A stretch of 64,000 nucleotides of DNA. It comes from Streptomyces sp. CA-278952. GTDB lineage: Bacteria; Actinomycetota; Actinomycetes; Streptomycetales; Streptomycetaceae. The first letter of the stretch is position 1; each line of letters opens with the position of its first letter. Below, piece after piece: positions 55,753 through 64,000 of the stretch. The position numbers and the translations under genes are program-made. The stretch spans positions 5,580,001-5,644,000 of the forward strand of contig NZ_CP112880.1 in NCBI RefSeq assembly GCF_028747205.1, read 5' to 3'. The notes beneath the pieces are model-generated. The model did no database searches. It saw nothing but the letters and a program-made list of their open reading frames with translations, and was not told the origin of the DNA.

Positions 55753-57099
55753 ATGCGACCGACCATGCGAAGATCCACCGAACCGCGGCGCCGCTGGGCC
55801 GCCGCCCTGGGCATCACCGCACTCGTCGTCACCGGGGGAGGACTGCTCGGGGGTCCCGCGCAGGCCGCCGCGACGGCCTCCGTCGCGGTGGACTTCCCCA
55901 CCCACTGCATCCCGCCGCCCATCGCGGGCATCCCGCCCATCGACGGCACCACGACCGCGCAGATCACCGTCGACAACGCGACCCCGCAGGTCGGGGACAC
56001 CGTCGCCGTGACCTACACCGTGGTCGTGCCCGCCGCGAGCAACCCGGTCGACCTGGCCCTGCCCGCCGACATCATGACGCCGACCGGGGAGGTCACCCTC
56101 GATGGCGCGCAGAGCGGCGACGTCACCGTCGCGGGGCCGAAGAAGAACCCCCCGGTCCCCGGTAAGGGCGCCTTCCCGTCGTTCTCCATGACGGGCACGT
56201 TCACCGTCACCGCGCCCGGCGCGATCACCCTGTCGCCCGGCGACTACAACATCCACACCAGCTACATCATGGAGCTGGACACTCCCTGCACGGTGACGGC
56301 CCCGCCCGCCCCCGTGTCGGAGACCGTCGTCGCCACCGGCGGCGGCCAGGTCAACGAACGTACCGTCCAGCTCTCGGCCGCCTCCGGGGCGGCGGGCGAC
56401 GAGGTCACCGTCACCGGCACGAAGTTCACCCCGGGCGCGGGCATCACCGTGGCGGGCCGCGACGGCGGCGCGCAGACCGGGGACACCACCACGGCCACCG
56501 CCGACGGATCCGGGGCCTTCACCGCCCGGCTCGCCGTCAGCGACCCGGCCACCACCGGCATCGTCGCCTACGAGGGCGGCGCCTGGGACGCGGCGAAGGG
56601 CGCCGGACCGCTGGCGTACACCGTCATCGGGGGCGGCGAGATCCCGGACGGCAGCCAGCAGCTCACCACGACCGTCCGGGCGGGCACCCTGTCCATGACC
56701 CAGGCCGGCGACAGCGTCCAGCTGTCCGGGGTCGACTTCGGCCGGGGCGGCGCCTCCACCGGCGACCTGCGCACGGTGACCGTCGAGGACTTCCGCGGCG
56801 GTCCCGCGGGCTGGTCCCTCACCGGAAAGGTCACCGACTTCAAGGGCCCGGGCGGGGCGCGGATCAGCGCCGACGCCCTCGACTGGACCCCGTCCTGCGC
56901 CACGAAGCCCGGCAGCCCGAGCACCTGCGCGGCGGGCAGCGCCGGATCGGTCGGCAGCGCCGGGGCCACCCTGGCGTCAACACCCGACGGGGCGGCCACC
57001 GGAGGGGAGTTCACCGTCGACGCGGGGCTCTCCCTGGACGTGCCGGCCTTCACCGGGGCCGGTTCCTACGCGGGAGTGCTGACCCTCACGCTCACCTGA
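55753..57099 (+). CDS. Secreted WxL-domain-like surface protein
   Basis: A 448-aa secreted protein. An arginine-rich N-region and hydrophobic core end at GPAQA-AA near residue 37, a signal peptide. Beta-rich middle domains follow (QITVDNATPQVGDTVAVTYT; VTVTGTKFTPGAGITVAGRD). The C-terminal ~150 residues resemble the WxL cell-surface domain: LRTVTVEDFRGGPAGWSLTG, then LDWTPSC and a closing GSYAGVLTLTLT, with GWSLT in the place of the tryptophan motif. WxL proteins of Gram-positives bind the cell wall with a DUF916 partner; such a partner is encoded next. No LPXTG anchor or transmembrane tail. ATG 55753 has AGGAGGG upstream. Confidence 0.75.
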   Translation: MRPTMRRSTEPRRRWAAALGITALVVTGGGLLGGPAQAAATASVAVDFPTHCIPPPIAGIPPIDGTTTAQITVDNATPQVGDTVAVTYTVVVPAASNPVDLALPADIMTPTGEVTLDGAQSGDVTVAGPKKNPPVPGKGAFPSFSMTGTFTVTAPGAITLSPGDYNIHTSYIMELDTPCTVTAPPAPVSETVVATGGGQVNERTVQLSAASGAAGDEVTVTGTKFTPGAGITVAGRDGGAQTGDTTTATADGSGAFTARLAVSDPATTGIVAYEGGAWDAAKGAGPLAYTVIGGGEIPDGSQQLTTTVRAGTLSMTQAGDSVQLSGVDFGRGGASTGDLRTVTVEDFRGGPAGWSLTGKVTDFKGPGGARISADALDWTPSCATKPGSPSTCAAGSAGSVGSAGATLASTPDGAATGGEFTVDAGLSLDVPAFTGAGSYAGVLTLTLT

Positions 57100-57199
57100 G
57101 GCACCGGCCCGCACCCGAGGCCCTCGGCCTCACCACCGTGGGCCGGGCGCGCACCCGGCCGGCCCACTCCACCCGGACGCGACCTGGGGGTCCCGTACC

Positions 57200-58144
57200 G
57201 TGCGCAAGCTCTCCGTGCTCCTCCTGACGGCTGCCCTGCTCCTCCTCGGCACGCCCGCCGCCCACCCGGCGGACAACGGCAGCTGGTCCGTCCGGCCGGC
57301 CTCCGGCCCGTCCGGCGAGCGCCCCTCCCTCTACCTCTTCGCCGCCCCCGGCAGCACGCTCACCGACCGGGTCACCGTCACCAACAAGACCGCGAAGCCG
57401 CTGACCCTGCGGCTGTACGCGGCCGACGCCTACAACACCCCGCGCGACGGCGGCTTCGCGGTCCGCGACCGGAGCGAGAAGCAGCGCTCCGTCGGCGCCT
57501 GGGCCCGCACCGACCGGGAGACCGTCACCGTGGGGCCCAAGGCCTCGGTCACCGTGCCCCTGACCATCACCGTCCCCGAAAACGCCGAGCCGGGCGACCA
57601 TCCCGGCGCCCTGATCGCCCTGGACGAACGGGTCGAGGCCACCCGCCGCGGCGCCCTGGCCGTCGGGGTCCGCAGAGCCGTCGGCGCCCGGATCCACCTG
57701 CGGGTGAACGGGCCCACCGTTCCCGCGCTCTCCGTCGAGGACATCCGGATCGAGCAGGACCGCCCCCTGGTCCCGGGCACCGGCACGAGCCGCGCCGTCG
57801 TCTCGTACACCCTGCACAACCGGGGGAACGTCACCCTCGCCCCCGCCGTCGTCCTGCGCGCCGAGGGGCTCTTCGGCCGGACCCTGCTGCGGCGCGGCCT
57901 GACGGAGCTGCCCGCGGAGCTGCTGCCCCGCCAGCAGGTCCGGCTGACCGAGACCTGGGACGGGGCGCCGCAGCTGGACCGGGCCGAGGTCGAACTCACC
58001 GCCACCGCGAAGGGGACCCGGGAGTCGGCGGCCGTCACGTTCCTGGCCGTGCCGTGGCTCCTCGCCGGAGTGCTGGCCGTGCTCGTCGCCGCCGGAGGGA
58101 CCCTGTGGGCACGGGCCCGCCGACGCCGTACCCGTACGGACTGA
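57200..58144 (+). CDS. DUF916-like WxL-interacting membrane protein
   Basis: A 314-aa protein with a signal peptide (LSVLLLTAALLLLGTPAAHP), then two beta domains: a DUF916-like N-terminal one (GSTLTDRVTVTNKTAKPLTL; YNTPRDGGF; VGAWARTDRETVTVGPKASV) and a second one (RAVVSYTLHNRGNVTLAPAV). A membrane helix near the C-terminus (about 285-305) and basic tail RARRRRTRTD anchor it. In Firmicutes, DUF916/DUF3324 proteins (WxLIP) bind WxL proteins to peptidoglycan, so this is the probable partner of the preceding gene. Start GTG 57200 with GGGGG upstream. A 23-bp sequence containing its stop codon is duplicated in tandem. Confidence 0.72.
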   Translation: MRKLSVLLLTAALLLLGTPAAHPADNGSWSVRPASGPSGERPSLYLFAAPGSTLTDRVTVTNKTAKPLTLRLYAADAYNTPRDGGFAVRDRSEKQRSVGAWARTDRETVTVGPKASVTVPLTITVPENAEPGDHPGALIALDERVEATRRGALAVGVRRAVGARIHLRVNGPTVPALSVEDIRIEQDRPLVPGTGTSRAVVSYTLHNRGNVTLAPAVVLRAEGLFGRTLLRRGLTELPAELLPRQQVRLTETWDGAPQLDRAEVELTATAKGTRESAAVTFLAVPWLLAGVLAVLVAAGGTLWARARRRRTRTD

Positions 58145-58167
58145 GACGCCGTACCCGTACGGACTGA
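58122..58167. repeat. Perfect 23-bp tandem duplication across a stop codon
   Basis: 58122-58144 and 58145-58167 are identical; the first copy ends with the TGA of the DUF916-like gene. Each contains the palindrome CCGTACCCGTACGG. Confidence 0.95.
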
Positions 58168-58223
58168 GGCGGCCGTGACCGGTCTCGCGCGGCCCACTGT
58201 GCTCCGGCGCCGCCGGGATCGGG

Positions 58224-58239
58224 GAGAATGGTCGCCATG
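58224..58239 (+). promoter_or_regulatory. Leaderless promoter of era
   Basis: GAGAAT (58224-58229), 7 nt, then ATG at 58237. Confidence 0.5.
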
Positions 58240-59202
58240 AGCGCTCGACCGAACCAAGAATCCGCTGCCGCGCAAGCGGAGACCACCTCCCCCCACCGGG
58301 CCGGCTTCGCCTGCTTCGTGGGCCGCCCCAACGCGGGCAAGTCCACCCTCACGAACGCTCTCGTCGGTCAGAAGGTGGCGATCACCTCGAACCGCCCCCA
58401 GACCACGCGGCACACGGTGCGCGGCATCGTGCACCGTGACGACGCGCAGCTGATCCTGGTCGACACCCCCGGCCTCCACAAGCCGCGCACCCTCCTGGGC
58501 GAGCGGCTCAACGACGTCGTGCGGACCACCTGGGCCGAGGTCGACGTCATCGGCTTCTGCCTGCCCGCCGACCAGAAGCTCGGCCCCGGCGACAAATACA
58601 TCATCAAGGAGCTCGCGGGGATCAAGAAGACCCCCAAGATCGCCATCATCACCAAGACCGACCTGGTCGAGTCGAAGGCGCTGGCCGAACAGCTCATCGC
58701 CGTCTCCGCGCTGGCCGACGAGCTCGGCTTCGAGTGGGCCGAGATCATCCCGGTGTCGGCGGTCAAGGACCTGCAGGTCAGCCTGCTCGCCGATCTCATC
58801 GCCCCACTGCTCCCCGTGAGCCCGCCGCTCTATCCCGAGGGCGACCTCACCGACGAGCCGGAGATGGTCATGGTCGCGGAGCTGATCCGCGAGGCGGCGC
58901 TGGAGGGCGTACGCGACGAGCTGCCCCACTCCATCGCGGTCGTCGTCGAGGAAATGTTGCCGCGCACGGACCGCCCGGCGGACAAGCCGCTGCTGGACAT
59001 CCACGCCAACGTCTACATCGAGCGCCCCAGCCAGAAGGGCATCATCATCGGCCCGAAGGGCCAGCGGCTGAAGGACGTCGGCACCAAGTCCCGCAAGCAC
59101 ATCGAGGCCCTCCTCGGCACGCCGGTCTTCCTGGACCTGCACGTGAAGGTCGCCAAGGACTGGCAGCGCGATCCCAAGCAGCTGCGGAAGCTGGGGTTCT
59201 AG
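58237..59202 (+). CDS. era: GTPase Era
   Basis: Era (321 aa) is an essential ribosome-assembly GTPase that binds the 3' end of 16S rRNA. G motifs: GRPNAGKST (G1), DTPGLHKP (G3), TKTDLV (G4) and PVSAVKDL (G5). The C-terminal KH domain has IIIGPKGQRLKDVGTKSRK. The ATG at 58237 is leaderless-type; a GTG at 58228 would add three residues. The 3' end including its TAG lies in a 24-bp duplicated sequence. Confidence 0.97.
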   Translation: MSARPNQESAAAQAETTSPHRAGFACFVGRPNAGKSTLTNALVGQKVAITSNRPQTTRHTVRGIVHRDDAQLILVDTPGLHKPRTLLGERLNDVVRTTWAEVDVIGFCLPADQKLGPGDKYIIKELAGIKKTPKIAIITKTDLVESKALAEQLIAVSALADELGFEWAEIIPVSAVKDLQVSLLADLIAPLLPVSPPLYPEGDLTDEPEMVMVAELIREAALEGVRDELPHSIAVVVEEMLPRTDRPADKPLLDIHANVYIERPSQKGIIIGPKGQRLKDVGTKSRKHIEALLGTPVFLDLHVKVAKDWQRDPKQLRKLGF

Positions 59203-59241
59203 CCGCGTCCGACAGTCGGGTTCCAGCGGCGTCCGACAGAG
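59194..59241. repeat. 24-bp tandem repeat across the era stop codon
   Basis: 59194-59217 and 59218-59241 share GGGTTC.AGC.GCGTCCGACAG with a few substitutions (about 20 of 24 identical). The first copy holds the TAG stop of era. A second, looser repeat (TCTCACGCG.CCTCC at about 59250 and 59280) follows. Confidence 0.8.
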
Positions 59242-59281
59242 GGAGCCGGTCTCACGCGTCCTCCGCGGGAAGGTGCCGATC

Positions 59282-59548
59282 TCACGCGCCCTCCTTGAGG
59301 ACGCGTGAGATCAGCGTGCGCTGGGCCCCGGTCAGATCGGGGTCAGCGCAGTACACGGTGCGGTCCCCGACGGTGATCTCGTACCGGAAGCCGTCCGGTA
59401 CTCCCGTCGTCGGGGAGTCCCGCGCGGAGTCGAGCGCCTCCTCGGCGAGCGCGTGCCACTCCGCGGCGTCCGCCCGGCCCTCGGTGTCGACCCCATGGCG
59501 GCGGGCGATGCCGGCGAAGCCGCCGGTCCGGCTGACCTGAATACGCAT
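59282..59548 (-). CDS. Emfourin-like protealysin inhibitor
   Basis: An 88-aa protein (MRIQVSRTGGFAGIARRHGV; FRYEITVGDRTVYCADPDL; TLISRVLKEGA). Its size, sequence pattern and position next to an M4 metalloprotease match emfourins, small cytoplasmic inhibitors of protealysin-like M4 peptidases described in Serratia. It is encoded 59 bp downstream of the protease in the same direction, so they are probably one operon. It overlaps the frame of the protease's C-terminus in another phase; the longer ORF covering both is a shadow. Confidence 0.82.
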   Translation of the reverse strand: MRIQVSRTGGFAGIARRHGVDTEGRADAAEWHALAEEALDSARDSPTTGVPDGFRYEITVGDRTVYCADPDLTGAQRTLISRVLKEGA

Positions 59549-59607
59549 GGGGTCCTGTCTATCGGGGGCCGCGCGGGCGTTCAACCCCGCCTCCTCGGCG
59601 GGCCGGG

Positions 59608-60684
59608 TCACGCCTTGGTCGGAACACCCACCTCCGACCAGGCCTTCAGGACCGCCTCCCGCTCGTCCGCCGCGCCGAAGCGGGCGCCCGCCGCCGCGAC
59701 CGTCAGCCGGGCGAACTCCGCGAAGTCCGCGTTCGCCGTCAGCTCGCCGCCGGTCAGCACGTCGAACCAGATCTGCCCGGCACGCTCCCAGGAGTTGCCG
59801 CCCAGCGCGGTGGCCAGGAGGTGGAACGCGCGGTTGGGGATACCGGAGTTGAGGTGGACCCCGCCGTTGTCCTCCTCCGTCTCGATGTAGTCCGCCATGG
59901 AGCCCGGCTGCGGGTCCTTGCCGAGGACGTCGTCGTCGTACGCCGTGCCCGGGGCCTTCATCGAGCGCAGCGCGTCCCCGCTGACCCGGGGCGCCAGCAG
60001 TCCGGCCCCGATCAGCCAGTCGGCCTGCTCCGCGCTCTGGCCCAGCGAGTACTGCTTCACCAGCGAGCCGAAGACGTCGGACACCGACTCGTTGAGCGCG
60101 CCGGACTGGCCCTCGTAGCGCAGGTTGGCGGTGTGCTGCGTCAGGCCGTGGGCCAGCTCGTGGGCGATCACGTCGACCGCGACGGTGAAGTCGAGGAAGA
60201 TCTCGCCGTCGCCGTCGCCGAAGACCATCTGCTCGCCGTCGAAGAACGCGTTGTTGTACTCCTCGCCGTAGTGCACGGAGCCGATCAGCGGCAGTCCCTT
60301 GCCGTCGATCGAGCTGCGCCCGTACGCCGAGAGCAGCAGCTCGAAGGTGGCGCCGAGGCCGGCGTACGCGCGGTTGACGCTGGCGTCGGAGGTGGGTTTG
60401 TCGCCCTCGTCGCGGACCTGGCGGCCGGGCAGGGTGGTGCCGTTCCGGCAGTCGTACAGGGTGCGGTGGGGCTTGGTGGGGACCGCGCCCGCGCCGGGGG
60501 TGCTCGGGACGGCGGCGAGGGCCGTCGTCCGGCGGCGGTCGCGGCGGAGGCCGTCGGCGGCCAGGGTGCGGCGGGCCGGATCGGCGAGCCGGGCGTCGGC
60601 GGACCGGGACAGGTGGTCGAGGACGTGGGGCGGAACGATGGTGCAGAAGACGGGGTGGAGATCGCCGTCGGTTCGAAGGTGCAT
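59608..60684 (-). CDS. Protealysin-like M4 family metalloprotease
   Basis: A 358-aa thermolysin-family peptidase. The zinc site HELAHG is at 175-179 and the third ligand E199 in GALNESVSDVF; the later DNGGVHLNSGIPNRAF contains the catalytic histidine. The short N-terminal part (CTIVPPHVLDHL) is the short propeptide typical of protealysin, not the long FTP/PepSY propeptide of secreted thermolysins, and there is no signal peptide, so the enzyme is probably cytoplasmic or released by a non-classical route. ATG 60684 has CACAGT 6 nt upstream and GTGACA 17 nt before that, a leaderless promoter; the frame to 60759 is rejected. Its emfourin inhibitor is downstream. Confidence 0.9.
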   Translation of the reverse strand: MHLRTDGDLHPVFCTIVPPHVLDHLSRSADARLADPARRTLAADGLRRDRRRTTALAAVPSTPGAGAVPTKPHRTLYDCRNGTTLPGRQVRDEGDKPTSDASVNRAYAGLGATFELLLSAYGRSSIDGKGLPLIGSVHYGEEYNNAFFDGEQMVFGDGDGEIFLDFTVAVDVIAHELAHGLTQHTANLRYEGQSGALNESVSDVFGSLVKQYSLGQSAEQADWLIGAGLLAPRVSGDALRSMKAPGTAYDDDVLGKDPQPGSMADYIETEEDNGGVHLNSGIPNRAFHLLATALGGNSWERAGQIWFDVLTGGELTANADFAEFARLTVAAAGARFGAADEREAVLKAWSEVGVPTKA

Positions 60685-60690
60685 AAAACG

Positions 60691-60719
60691 ACTGTGGCAC
60701 TCCGTCACGGCTCTGTCAC
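60691..60719 (-). promoter_or_regulatory. Promoter of the M4 protease gene
   Basis: On the minus strand GTGACA (60719-60714), a 17-nt spacer and CACAGT (60696-60691) stand 6 nt before the ATG at 60684. Confidence 0.5.
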
Positions 60720-60841
60720 CGGTTGCGACGATGATTGACGAAATGGAGTGATGAGTCACCGTTTACCCGTCATCGATGCCCGGTCCCGCATACTGATACG
60801 GACCGACACCACGGGCCACACTCGGTTACGCTCGTCGCATC

Positions 60842-60889
60842 ATGCGTTTCGGGCTGCTTCTCCTTAGCTGCCGCGGCGAGGGCCTGTAG
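60842..60889 (+). CDS. leuA leader peptide (MRFGLLLLSCRGEGL)
   Basis: A 15-codon ORF with four consecutive leucine codons (60854-60865), the conserved leuA leader of Streptomyces described in S. coelicolor. TACGCT at 60827-60832 is a plausible -10, 9 nt before the ATG. It shares the 12-nt segment CTTCTCCTTAGC (60857-60868) with the leuS leader, one base different. Downstream, CCGCGG (60871-60876) can pair with CCGCGG at 60908-60913, among other structures. Confidence 0.85.
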   Translation: MRFGLLLLSCRGEGL

Positions 60890-60895
60890 TCGTAG

Positions 60896-62779
<1,884 letters not shown>

Positions 62780-62859
62780 CCCGTCCGGCCCCTCCCGGGC
62801 CTTCGCGTACCCCTCCCCGTACGGACGTCCGATTCGACCCCGTACGACGGCAATGACGG

Positions 62860-62890
62860 ACCCCGACCACCCGCCCCGGGTGGTCGGGGT
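62860..62890 (+). terminator. Terminator after leuA
   Basis: ACCCCGACCACCCG (62860-62873) is the exact reverse complement of 62877-62890, with a 3-nt loop and TCGG after it. Confidence 0.8.
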
Positions 62891-63003
62891 TCGGCCATAT
62901 CCGGGGGTTGTGACGTCCCAGAGGCTGACGCCGCATCGCACGTGTGGCTAACATCACGTCCAACACACGGCAATGTTGCCGGAGCGTTACGGAGGTGTGC
63001 GAC

Positions 63004-63708
63004 GTGCGGTCAGCCAAAGGACAACGCGCTCTGAGGCCGGTCCTCTGCGGCGTTCGCACCATCTGGGACGCCGTCGGCGACGGCGCCTTCTTCTGCCCCG
63101 GCTGCGGCGGAGACCGCAACTACCGCCGGCTCACCGGCCGCCGCCGCCTCACCGTCCTCGGCGTCCCGCTGGTCGGCAGGGGCGAGACCGAGCCCGTCGT
63201 CGAGTGCGCCGCCTGCCTCACCCACTACGCCCCCGAGGCCCTGGACCACCCCACCACGACCCGGTTCTCGGCGATGCTCCGCGAGGCCGTCCACACCGTC
63301 ACCCTGGCCGTCCTCGCCGCCGGGGGCGCCACCTCCCGCACGGTCCTGGACGCCGCCGTCGCCACCGTGCGCGACGCCGGGCTCGACGACTGCACCCAGG
63401 AGCAGCTGTTCACCGTCGCCGAGGTGCTGGCCGCCGACACCGGACGGGGCTCCGGTTCCGATCCGGCCGCCGAGGCCTGCGGCCCGACCCTCGCCATCGA
63501 GCTGCACGAGGTGCTGGCCCCGCTCGCCCCGCACCTGGCCACCGCCGGCCGCGAGTCCGTCCTCCTCCAGGGCGCCAGGATCGCGCTCGCCGACGGGCCC
63601 TACCGCACCGCCGAGCGCCAGGTCCTGACCACGGTCGGCAGCGCCCTCCAGCTCCCCGCCGACGACACCGCCCGCCTGCTGGCGGCAGCCGCCCGTACGC
63701 CCTCGTAG
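63004..63708 (+). CDS. TerB-like zinc-ribbon protein
   Basis: A 234-aa protein. An N-terminal zinc ribbon ([12 protein letters not shown] near residues 37-48 and CAACLTHY near 75) is followed by a helical TerB-like domain (about 95-230; [46 protein letters not shown]). TerB-type domains occur in tellurite-resistance and stress-sensing membrane complexes; the exact role here is unknown. GTG 63004 has GGAGGTG 6 nt upstream; a frame start at 62944 is rejected. It lies between leuA and recO, as in other Streptomyces from memory. Confidence 0.82.
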   Translation: MRSAKGQRALRPVLCGVRTIWDAVGDGAFFCPGCGGDRNYRRLTGRRRLTVLGVPLVGRGETEPVVECAACLTHYAPEALDHPTTTRFSAMLREAVHTVTLAVLAAGGATSRTVLDAAVATVRDAGLDDCTQEQLFTVAEVLAADTGRGSGSDPAAEACGPTLAIELHEVLAPLAPHLATAGRESVLLQGARIALADGPYRTAERQVLTTVGSALQLPADDTARLLAAAARTPS

Positions 63709-63763
63709 AGCCTCCCGGCCTCCCTCTGCCGCCGGCCCGCCACGGTCCGGACCCCGGGTGGGC

Positions 63764-63778
63764 GACAATGGACCCATG
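63764..63778 (+). promoter_or_regulatory. Leaderless promoter of recO
   Basis: GACAAT (63764-63769), 6 nt, then ATG at 63776. Confidence 0.55.
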
Positions 63779-64000
63779 AGCTTGTTCCGGGACGACGGCG
63801 TCGTGCTGCGTACGCAGAAACTGGGCGAGGCCGACCGGATCATCACGATCCTGACCCGCGGCCACGGCCGGGTGCGGGCCGTCGCCCGCGGGGTGCGCCG
63901 CACCAAATCCAAGTTCGGCGCCCGCCTGGAGCCCTTCTCCCACGTCGACGTGCAGTTCTTCGCCCGCGGCAGCGAGCTGGTCGGCCGCGGGCTGCCGCTC
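63776..64000 (+). CDS. recO: DNA repair protein RecO (3' truncated by window end)
   Basis: The first 75 residues are visible and match Rec[21 protein letters not shown], then [20 protein letters not shown]. RecO loads RecA onto SSB-covered single-stranded DNA in recombinational repair. The N-terminal OB fold is present; the zinc-binding C-terminal part lies outside the window. GACAAT is 6 nt before the ATG, so the transcript is likely leaderless. Confidence 0.95.
   Translation, partial: MSLFRDDGVVLRTQKLGEADRIITILTRGHGRVRAVARGVRRTKSKFGARLEPFSHVDVQFFARGSELVGRGLPL

Overview
The window is a very GC-rich (roughly 72 %) actinobacterial chromosome segment that I read as core chromosome of a Streptomyces. 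Reasons: strong G/C third-position codon bias, GTG starts, many predicted leaderless genes, and a gene order (proB-proA, spore-wall genes, nadD, an LCP protein, rsfS, leuS, comEA-comEC, holA, rpsT, lepA, hemW, hrcA-dnaJ, rsmE, phoH-ybeY-corC, era, leuA, recO) that matches the SCO2590 to SCO2526 neighbourhood of S. coelicolor as I remember it. I see no prophage, insertion sequence, CRISPR array or integrated element.

Layout. 1-7.8 kb: end of a CDP-glycerol glycerophosphotransferase gene, the proline genes proB and proA, two paralogous spore-wall membrane proteins (SCO2584 and SCO2583 families) and an opposed M48 protease. 7.8-13 kb: two very small membrane proteins, nadD, an LCP-like cell-wall protein (PdtA type), rsfS, a histidine phosphatase that appears to start at CTG, and two identical tRNA-Ala(GGC) genes flanking two small zinc-ribbon genes. 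13-24 kb: leuS behind a Leu-codon leader peptide and a terminator-like hairpin, a membrane-anchored coil protein, DegV, ComEA, ComEC, a PPOX-family protein and an arylamine N-acetyltransferase. 24-33 kb: a YceI-type protein, holA, rpsT, lepA, an acyl-CoA synthetase and an MFS transporter. 33-42 kb: a DedA-like protein, a SpoIIE-type phosphatase, hemW, a 958-residue membrane receptor-like protein with a periplasmic-binding domain, a DUF3097 protein and a metallo-beta-lactamase-fold protein. 42-50 kb: CIRCE-controlled hrcA-dnaJ, a nitronate monooxygenase, rsmE, a HIT protein, an RNase Z-like protein, an adenine/adenosine deaminase and a second MFS transporter. 50-64 kb: a PfkB kinase, phoH-ybeY-corC-yjbR, a cytidine-deaminase-like pseudoenzyme, a WxL-like surface protein with a DUF916 partner, era, emfourin plus an M4 protease, leuA with its leader peptide, a TerB-like zinc-ribbon protein and the start of recO.

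How they fit together: most genes are housekeeping (amino acids, tRNA charging, ribosome assembly, RNA processing, heat shock). They are interleaved with cell-envelope and sporulation genes. Regulation visible in the DNA includes a CIRCE box, two leucine leader peptides (leuS and leuA) sharing a short element, several palindromic operator candidates, and more than ten -10 boxes placed 6-7 nt before a start codon. The most unusual items are the receptor-like KAP/PBP fusion at 37.4-40.3 kb, the WxL/DUF916 pair at 55.7-58.1 kb, the leuS attenuator-like leader, and the perfect dyad across the proA start.
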